Origin: Coniochaeta sp. PMI_546
Taxonomy: Eukaryota; Ascomycota; Sordariomycetes; Coniochaetales; Coniochaetaceae
Length of the DNA: 64,000 nucleotides
Reading direction: 5' to 3'
Assembly: GCA_021432605.1 (NCBI GenBank)
Contig: MU271151.1
Span: forward strand, 434,001-498,000
In this document: positions 56,515 through 64,000 of the stretch, piece by piece
How positions within the stretch are numbered: the stretch's first letter is position 1
How the letters are laid out: each line of letters starts with the position of its first letter
Notes under the pieces: generated by a model
Told to the model about the DNA's origin: nothing
Databases searched by the model: none
The model's input: only the letters and a program-made list of their open reading frames with translations
Program-made: the position numbers and the translations under genes

Positions 56515-58665
56515 ATGGATGAAGAGCAACGTCTGTGCTTGAGTCGCGGTCATCCATACCAGTAAGCTGAGGTCCCGAGACCAGCTCCGTGGCCACATTG
56601 AGAGCTCGCTCCTCTGGACTCTGGACTGACATCACGCTCTCATAGAATATTGATCGACCTTTTACAGAAGGTTGAAACTGCCGACCCCACTCTCTACAAC
56701 CGCTTCTGTTCCTGGCAGGATGTTGTTGGCGCGATCGAGGAGGCCAAGGCGGAGGACAGCGCCAAAGCCAACAGAACCTTCCTGCGCATGCATCTGCGAG
56801 CCGTAATGAGAAACTCGGCGCCAGCGATCGCCACTCTGGACTCCCTCGCAACCATGATCCCGGACCAAGACGGTCTCAGCGTCCTGCGAGGTGCCTTGAC
56901 AACCGTGTTCAAGGTCAGTGTCTTTTCTTCTTGCGATTCATCCAGAATCATCCTCCAGATCATTGCGCCTTGTCTTAAGCTGAAAAATGAGTTGACACCA
57001 ATGCGCAGCTCGTCCATTTACGACTGGAAAACCGAGCCATGATCCTCGAAGTGTTCCACGACATCCCTGACAGACTCGTGAAGGCCGCTGAGGCTGAGAG
57101 TCGATTTCCCGATGCTAGGGATCTTCGCAATGCTGTTACACAACTCTGCGACACCCTAGTCGAAAAGCTCGGGATACTGATCCCTATCCTGCTCCGCAGT
57201 CACCCTGAGAAGAACAAACTCGCACGGCTCTGGAAACAGCACCCCGGAAAAGAGCATGAAGTTATCCAAAGCTGTCTCGCGGAGATATCTCGTGCGTCAA
57301 AACGCGTTGAGCAGTGCTCCACCGCCGCACTGGAACGCACAGTGGGCGAGATGAATACGCGGCAACTCACCATTATCGATAGTACCCATCGTCTCCACGG
57401 TGACCTCAAGATGGTCAGAACCGATATCGTCGAAATGCACGCTGAGGTGATCAGCAGCAAGACGCTGGTAAAGCACGCCTTGGAGACTATCCATCAAATG
57501 GTGAAAGGAAGTCAGGAGCAGCAATATCTCCGTTATGGTGAGTAGTTTCCGCCGAGCCTCCCCGAATATGAAACCAGAGAGGCAGAGGGAGAGAACGGGC
57601 GTTCAAGAGGGCGTGCTAACTACTTTCAATCGGGAAGGCTCGCCGCAGCTAACCCCATTGCCGTGGTCGACGGTCCCGGCCATTGCCACACCTCGCCTGT
57701 TGACAGCTGCGCCGTTCACTCAGACCGAACAGATGCTATACAGACCCATATCACCGTTGACGCCTCCATCGTCTCAAAGAAGTCTCGAAGATTTGCTGAT
57801 TGCTCTGGACGTGCCGGATCACGCTGCGGCGGATGCATTGACCTGCGTCACACAACGCGGCACGGAATCAAGACTCAATGCAGCCACTAAGGGAGAACAT
57901 CTGCTGAGGATGGATCGTTTCCAAGATTGGCTTGCGGCGCCATCCTCTTCTTCGGACCTAGTCCTAGTCGACGGCCATTGTGGCGACGTCTCCGTCGACA
58001 AGGTCTCTCCCATGTCTGCCATCTCCGCAGCCCTAGTTGAGGTCCTTCAGGATCGACCGACCACGATCGTCCTCCACCACTTTTGTGGTCAATGCCTTGG
58101 TCCTGGATCCTTGAGCGGCCCTAGTGGCCTCATACGAAGCCTCATACACCAGCTCCTACGACAGAATGACCTGCATAACTTCGAAATCTATGCCAGGCAG
58201 CCCGCTTTGGATTTCTTGGACGATGAACTCACTCGCTGCTTGGAAGACCATGACATACCCACCCTCTGCCGCGTCTTTTGCCACCTCGTGCTCCAGCTAG
58301 AGCCTTCACACCCTGTATTTTGCATCATCGACGGTGTGTCCGAGCTCGAGACAGTGCTCGATGGCTGGCAGGATGATACTTGCTGCATCGTCAAGACGTT
58401 GCTGGACTTGGTCGACGACACCTCCAGGGCTGGCCCTGCCCTCAAGGTCTTGCTTACCAGCTCGGAGCGAAGTACGAAGCTAGTCGACTCGGTCATCCTT
58501 CCGGATAGGCGGATATCAATGCCGGCGGCTCGTGTGCTAGGCAGCCAGTCATGTTTATCACTGTTTCGGGAGCACGTCGACGACCTGCTGATGATTGATG
58601 ACGCGGAAGGTTCGTCTTCAGAGACTGGTGATGTGTCTGACACGGAGCATCTTGCTCCTCATTGA
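56515..58665 (+). CDS. Fungal STAND-like (DUF7708-type) protein without Walker A
   Basis: Exons 56515-56561, 56646-56913, 57009-57537 and 57638-58665 give 623 residues. The N-terminal half is alpha-helical and resembles the DUF7708-type head that precedes NACHT/STAND ATPases in moulds (QKVETADPTLYNRFCSWQDV, then LRLENRAMILEVFHDIPDRL). A helical segment with THRLHGDLKMVRTDIVEMH follows. In the expected nucleotide site the sequence is LVLVDGHCGDVSVDKVSP, with no GxxxxGK(S/T). The following HHFCGQCLGPGSLSGPSGLI, IRSLIHQLLRQ and HPVFCIIDGVSELE match the equivalent of the strand and Walker B region. I recall related fungal proteins sharing this P-loop-less form. The first exon is the least certain; its 47 nt gives the only ATG found in phase. 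Role unknown, possibly in self/nonself or stress signalling. Confidence 0.75.
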
Positions 58666-59539
58666 TTCTTCCTCTAACCTCCATACTTGCTGGGTCTTTG
58701 GCGTAGACTCCAGCAGTTGATGAATTGGGGAGATGTCGACTTTTTCACTATTCTTTTCTCGTATTTTTTATATACTTTCTTTTCCCTCGCACGAGTCTCC
58801 GTTTGTCCACTGGGAACATCTCGGAATGTCGATCTATTCATACGTCGAAGTTAAAACAACTCGCACATTCCTACAAGCCCCGATTTGTCTTTGAACCGAG
58901 GAGCTCACACATGTCACGTTGCATGGTTAAAAGTTTGTTTGGCGACTGTACAGAACCTACACCTTATTCACTCTCTTCTCTACACCATAATAGCTACATA
59001 ATACACCCCGATGGTTGAACCGTCTCAATGACTAAGTAAGTGACAGTGCGGAAGTCACAGACGAAGCAGAGCTGATGGGAGGTAGTGTATCATATCGTTT
59101 CCAACCATATTTCTCGGCATGATGTCGACTAAGAATCGTGCTCTCTATTGCTACTGTGGTGATCACAGACATGGCTACTGGCCATTCACGTTGCCAGTTA
59201 CAGAGGTTCCGCTCTTGTTTTCTGCCAATCCGAGGGCCAAAATATATACAGCAGATGAAGGCCTCCCAATCACAAGCGTGGAAAAAAGAGCCCTAGTAGG
59301 CTACGCGGGTACCAACTGAGATGAGACTCTTATAACGCGCACCACGATGCGCGTAGACATGTTTTGGACATCAGAAATACAATTCACTTTTTAGAAAAGG
59401 GGGCAATGAGTCTACCATACCTAGACGACACCAGAATTCTGTGAGATTCACTTTCCCGGCATGGTAATTCCAGACACATGCCCATTCCTGAGCAACCTAC
59501 GAAACACCAAGACTTCTCTTGATACAAACTCAGAGCATC
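58666..59539. other. Convergent 3' region, 874 bp
   Basis: Between the 3' ends of the STAND-like gene and SDR 1. Short frames only, no recognisable gene. Confidence 0.45.
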
Positions 59540-60642
59540 TCACTTCGACTTCCTCGTCTCCTCCCGTATACGTCTCACTCCCGCAAACGAGAACTCCTCG
59601 AGCGTCTCCTCGTAGAGTTTCTTGGCTAGACCCTCGCCCCCGGGCGTATATACAAGCGGCGGCATGCTGAAATCACGTCAGCGAGTCCCCTCATCATTCA
59701 TGCAGCAAGTGGCCGGGTAAACTCCGGCTGCATCTTCCCGTCCTCGACATACTGTCCATGCGACCTCTCACCAAGAGTAGTGACAGCATGTACCAAAGTC
59801 CTAGCGCCAACCTCGCACCTCCTCGCAAGCAGTGCAAGCTGGACCTTGAACACCAATCGAAACACGCCGGATACCTCCCTGCCAAGCTCCGATACGCAGA
59901 ATCCCGGGTTAGCGCAGTTCACAACGACGTCGGATGCAGACACATGCTTCACCAGCTCGGTCACGAAGAGCAGCCCGAGCAGCTTGGACGTCCGGTAATT
60001 CTCGACAGGGTTCCAGTGGGTGCTCTTCTGCTTGAACGCTGGCAGGATCGGGCTCGAGTGCCGCTGATCAAACTTGGCCCAGGCGGCGGCTTCGGAGGTG
60101 ACGATGCAGATATGCCCGGGACCGGAACCCGTCTTCTTTGCTTTGATGATGGGTGTGAGTAGGCTTGTGAGGAGGACGGTGGAGAGGTAGTTGATCTGGA
60201 CGGCCTCTTCGTAGCCCGTGGCGGCGGCGAAGGATTCGGTCGTCTTGAAGATGCCGGCGTTGAGGACGGCTATGTCGAGGTGGTCTAGCGTCTTGGCACG
60301 TTCCGCGAAGGCGAGAATGGAGTCGTAGGATGAGAGGTCGAGCTTCCAGACCTGTATAGAGTCGGCCGATGGGTTACGATTCTTGGAGAGTGTTTGGCGG
60401 GCTATGTCGCCCTTGCTCTCGGCACGCACCGCCAGGATGACCTTCCCTCCCAGGTTGAGGATCTGCCGCGCGGCTTCCAGTCCAATTCCGCTGTTGGCCC
60501 CCGTGACGATGGCTGTTTTGCCGCTGAGGTCCACGTCTCGCCTTGTAACAGGAGGGGCCGTGACAAAGAGTTGGCGGTACCAGTAATGCCACGTACTTGC
60601 CCTTCTCTCGGGCGAGATATCGAATTTAGTTTCGTTGGCCAT
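59540..60642 (-). CDS. Short-chain dehydrogenase/reductase 1 (retinol dehydrogenase-like)
   Basis: Exons 60642-59723 and 59666-59540 give 348 residues. It is a classical Rossmann NAD(P) oxidoreductase: TGANSGIG (47-54), LDLSSYDS (the Asp of the nucleotide site), NAG (128-130), catalytic Ser183 in IVTSEAA, and YRTSK (Tyr216, Lys220). The N-terminal 40 residues (STWHYWYRQLFVTAPPV) are typical of fungal WW-oxidoreductase/retinol-dehydrogenase-like SDRs. The second exon is needed for the family's C-terminus: it adds MPPLVYTPGGEGLAKKLYEE and the helix ending RRIREETRKSK. It is joined by a GTTTAC donor and a TTTCAG acceptor in phase 2. The substrate is unknown. It is divergent from SDR 2. Confidence 0.9.
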
Positions 60643-61587
60643 TTTATGTGGATTTCGCGTGGAATATGCGACAGGATTCTACCCATCAGCGTACGATGCG
60701 GATATGGGATGTGGACATGGAGAAGATTCCATTCTTACACATGTCTAGCATCGGTGTGGATGGGAAGCTGGGCGCTCATGGTCTATATGGACAGCTAACT
60801 GTCTCAGGGGGGACTGTCCACAGGTGCTGTCTGCGTGCTGTTCTGACTGACATGACAGCATACCGGTACCAAAGTATCACAGCCGAGCTGGTCAAGATGT
60901 AAGGTAGTCATGATTTGACGTGCAAGAACTGCTTTTCTTGGAATCTTGCCTGGCCGTATGAGAGCAGAGTAAAGGCATGCCCGTGTAAGGTGCCTTTGTT
61001 AGATGCAGATTCCTGGTGCTCGCAACGTTCGGCTGTTAGATGTCCAATCCTGTCGATTACACAGCACAGCACGTCATACTTGCCCAAAATCTGACCCAGA
61101 GCTGTACCTGCATGACCCGCATGAACGAAGCTAGTCTAGCGTCTTATGCAGGTGAACCTGGAAATCAGATTTCGGGCAAGTATGGTAGATCCACCGACTA
61201 AAGAGAGAGAGCTTATTAATAGTAGAAGAGCCTGACATAGTACGAATGAGTCTCAGTCGGGCGCTAGGAAGTGTGATATCGTACAATAGGCAATCCGACG
61301 GCAGGAAACAGGTCATATTATCAAGCGGCACAAAGGCGCTAGCAACGTGTTCAACTGCAGGTGCCAGAGGCGATCGAACATGAGGCAACTCTTGATGGAA
61401 TGACCGGGGAGATATTTACAAATCAACAAGCTAGGTTGTAGAAAGACATACAGAACGGCAGACGTACTCGAATGTATATATATAGCAGGTTCACAGTCCG
61501 CCTCGAAGCACTTCCTGTCTCTCCCTGTCGCTCTTCCTATATACGAAGTGAATCATCAGGTCCACCAGTATCTCAAGTGTCTTCGAT
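60643..61587. promoter_or_regulatory. Divergent promoter region between the two SDR genes
   Basis: A 945-bp gap. A TATATATATA stretch at 61475-61484 lies about 105 bp upstream of SDR 2 and is a plausible TATA element. No gene is recognised; the frame at 60648-60902 has no features. Confidence 0.45.
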
Positions 61588-62617
61588 ATGTCTTCATACG
61601 TCATAACCGGTGTTTCTAGGGGTATAGGGGTATGTTGGACACTTTCTACCCTACTTCTGCAGCAATGAAGCGGTATCTAATCATGATCTTCGTGGTAGTA
61701 CGAGTTCCTCCGTCAGTACTCCAGCGACCCCAATAACACAGTGATCGGTCTCGTCCGCGACAAGACTGCGACAGACAAGAAAGTGTCCAATGATTCAGAC
61801 CTGAAGGGGCGGTCCAACATACATATCCTGCAAGCCGATATTACCAAGTACAATGATTTGCAGCACGCTGCTGCACAAACTGCCAAGATTACTGGTGGGA
61901 GTCTGGACTATCTCATCGCCAACGCAGGTCTCATAACGCTGTTCGATACCTTCGACCCTATCGGAAAGCTGTAGGTCGCGTCACTACGGCAAGCCTCTGC
62001 ACACAAAGTCCGACGTGCTGACCTGACAACATAACAGGGCTGATCGACCAGAAGAGATCACAAAGACACTTCACGACCTATTCGAAGTCAATGTCATCGC
62101 CAATGTCCACCTCTTCAATCTCTTCCTCCCACTCATCCTCAAGGGCAACGCCAAGAAGGTCATCGCCCTCTCTAGCGGCTTTGCCGACACCGACTTCACC
62201 AACAAGTACGACCTGACGTCCGGCTCCCTGTACTCGGCCAGCAAGGCCGCGCTCAACATGATCGTAGCCAAGTACAGCGCCCAGTACAAAGCGGACGGTA
62301 TCTTGTTTCTAGCAATATCCCCGGGAATGGTGGAGGTCGGCCTTTACAACGACGGTATGTCTTGCTTTTCACACAATTCCGTCATCCTGCTTGAAGGCCT
62401 GCTGATAAGTTTGTTTGTGCAAACAGCTACCCCGGAGCAGCTCCAGCGTCTGGGAGGGCTGAAGGCCAAGTTCGCCGAGTATGCGCCTGACTTCAAGGGG
62501 CCTCTCACGCCGGAACAGTCTGTCACGGCTGTGAGGAAGGTCATCGCGGAGGCGACTATTGAGAAGGGCAATGGCGGAGACTTCCTTTCGCATTACGGCA
62601 CAAAGAAATGGCTCTGA
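61588..62617 (+). CDS. Short-chain dehydrogenase/reductase 2 (CsgA-like)
   Basis: Exons 61588-61629, 61699-61970, 62038-62354 and 62427-62617 give 273 residues. Motifs are YVITGVSRGIG (TGxxxGIG, residues 7-14), ADITKYNDLQ, the DYLIANAGL segment (NAG 89-91), EVNVIANVHLF, IALSSGFA (Ser150/151), and YSASK (Tyr170, Lys174). It belongs to the compact fungal SDR group related to bacterial CsgA-type carbonyl reductases, and probably uses NADP. The first intron falls directly after the GIG of the nucleotide motif. All introns are GT-AG. The substrate is unknown. The regulator to its right and the SDR to its left could form a small cluster. Confidence 0.92.
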
Positions 62618-62908
62618 GGAGCATATAGTCTAGACCATGGCCTTGTCTTCTTGGGAGGAATATATCATACATAGAGTTAAATTGAGGTCAAACACGTCGA
62701 CTATGCATCTATATGCAAGGGACCTTTTCTGGGATCCCACTAAAGCCGGTAAATGCTAAGCTCCCGTACGCTGTTCGCCTCAACCGGCAATTTGTCAGCA
62801 GTCACACACCGTTAGCACCCACAACACGCTCAGGAAATAATAGCCTAACCACTTGCACACGAGTAGAGCAGCTTGCAACGCAGACGACTGAGCAACTCTG
62901 AAAGAAAG

Positions 62909-64000
62909 ATGGCTCTGATAACCACGAGCGAGAGTAAGATCGAGGCGTCAGACGATCCTCTTTTCACTCCAGCATCTGGAGACGTCTGTACACACCATGG
63001 ACATTACACACAATTAAAAGGGCCCGGCCTGCGATTGTCTTGGCCGCATGCAGGCGATAGTAAAAGAGCCCGGGTGGGCAAGTCGACGTCCCGCAAGACG
63101 AATAGCCAGCGGTTGCAAGTCGACCACTCACACATTGTACAAGTGTCTCACAGGGACATTGCGATGCACTATCACTTCAGCCGTTCAGGAGCAGGGAAAG
63201 CTCGACCAGTCTTACAGGTACCACTGCCATGGAACCCAACAAGTCTTGAAGTTGGCCATCAAGAACTGTTCCGATACTGTCAGTTCATGTTGCTCTTCCT
63301 AGCCCCGGACTTTTCCATGTGGTTTTTCCCTCTCTCGACTAACTGATCGAACTAGTCCAACACACTGCTTCAAAAGCTCTAACCACGTTCGGCCACGACC
63401 CAACGCAACTGGGTAGGATTCTCGCACAGATTGCCTCGTCCAGCAAGACGGCGCTAAGCACGGCAGTGCTCCAGTCACTCCTGGCCTTCTCGGCCCTCCA
63501 TCGGCACGACGTTCATTCGCAGGCGGTGGAGCTCAAGATCGCTGCCATCAAGACCTTGCGGTCTGCATCAGGGGCTCACATGAGCACCACAGAAGCAACT
63601 CAACATGTTGCAGCCGGCATGCTTCTGTGTTCCTTCGAGATCCAGCAGGCATCATGCACCTCGGGCGAGTGGACGTGGTATCTCCGCGGCGTCAAGGATG
63701 TCATCCGGGCCGCCGGCCTGGACAAGCTTGACCAAGACAGTGACCTTGCCGTCCTTCTGGACTGGGTGTACTACCACGACGTGCTTGCGCGCTTCAGTCT
63801 CCGGCACTGGCACAGGGATTTCACACCGCCATGCGGCTCGGGGTCGTCATCCCCCTCAAAACCCTCCGCGATGCCGGCAAACCTCCGTGCCCAGGTAAGC
63901 ACATAGAGCTGGGCGACTTGGCAGAAAAACGTTCTCTGACAATCTGACTCACATAGCCTTCACAAGCCGCACCACCTGATTTGGCTTTCATAGCGCTGCT
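62909..64000 (+). CDS. Fungal-specific regulator, 3' truncated by window edge, no zinc cluster seen
   Basis: Exons 62909-63278, 63356-63894 and 63957 onward; the frame is open to base 64000. GLRLSWPHAGDSKRA matches the segment that normally follows a Zn2Cys6 cluster in a family of mould regulators. LFRYFQHTASKALTTFGHDP (created by the first splice), AVLQSLLAFSALHRHDVHSQ and AAGMLLCSFEIQQASCTSGE match the middle homology region. LLDWVYYHDVLARFSLRHWH follows. No cysteine cluster lies between the start and GLRLSWP or in the 290 bp upstream, so it may not bind DNA by itself, or a distant exon is missed. AAAAG at 62998-63020 before GGGCCCGG could be an acceptor for such an exon. Confidence 0.82.

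Overview
The window is nuclear DNA of a filamentous ascomycete (Pezizomycotina, probably a Sordariomycete; the class is an inference). Genes are split by short introns of about 50-160 nt with GT...CTAA(C/T)...AG signals. The families are typical of moulds: Zn2Cys6 and bZIP regulators, a ChiB-type GH18 chitinase, DUF6594, DUF1479, DUF7025-AAA and P-loop-less STAND-like proteins, and an ascomycete laccase relic. I assembled exons by hand; wherever a full gene is given, the reading frame closes across all exons.

Layout. 1-10.8 kb is a housekeeping block: the end of a methyltransferase, RPS26 head to head with the ubiquitin-S27a fusion gene, a chitinase, NOP56, VPS4 and prefoldin subunit 6 (YKE2). 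10.8-15.5 kb is a 4.7-kb gene-free stretch that leads into a bZIP regulator (15.5-17.5 kb). 17.5-21.6 kb holds no intact gene but carries a clear laccase pseudogene (19.1-20.8 kb). 21.7-32 kb has a DUF6594 membrane protein, a secreted Ser/Thr-rich repeat protein, a DUF1479 protein and a fungal-type regulator. 32-36.2 kb is gene-poor and has four copies of a 32-bp motif, a purine-rich tract and a run of 20 T. 36.2-46.6 kb has a Dabb-domain protein, an intron-containing tRNA-Glu(UUC), a 15-exon adenylosuccinate-synthetase relative, a disordered conserved protein and a full-size ABCG transporter. 48.1-58.7 kb has allantoinase, a DUF7025-AAA ATPase and a STAND-like protein without a P-loop. 59.5-64 kb has two divergent short-chain dehydrogenases and the start of a regulator that runs off the window.

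How the genes relate. The first block serves ribosome production and protein handling: RPS26, ubiquitin-S27a, NOP56 for box C/D snoRNPs, prefoldin, and Vps4 for ESCRT disassembly. RPS26 and the ubiquitin fusion probably share a bidirectional promoter. Allantoinase is a purine-catabolism gene, and its upstream region carries several GATA motifs, as expected for nitrogen-regulated control. The SDR pair plus regulator at the right edge might be part of a metabolic cluster, but this cannot be shown here.

The most notable observations are: (1) an adenylosuccinate-synthetase relative whose frame is open but whose catalytic-His loop and IMP-binding motif are broken; (2) two GC-AG introns required by conserved protein alignment; (3) the laccase relic with its copper-site lesions; (4) the 32-bp dispersed motif; and (5) a regulator with only half of a zinc cluster. 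I saw no CRISPR array, no intact transposon and no rRNA gene.
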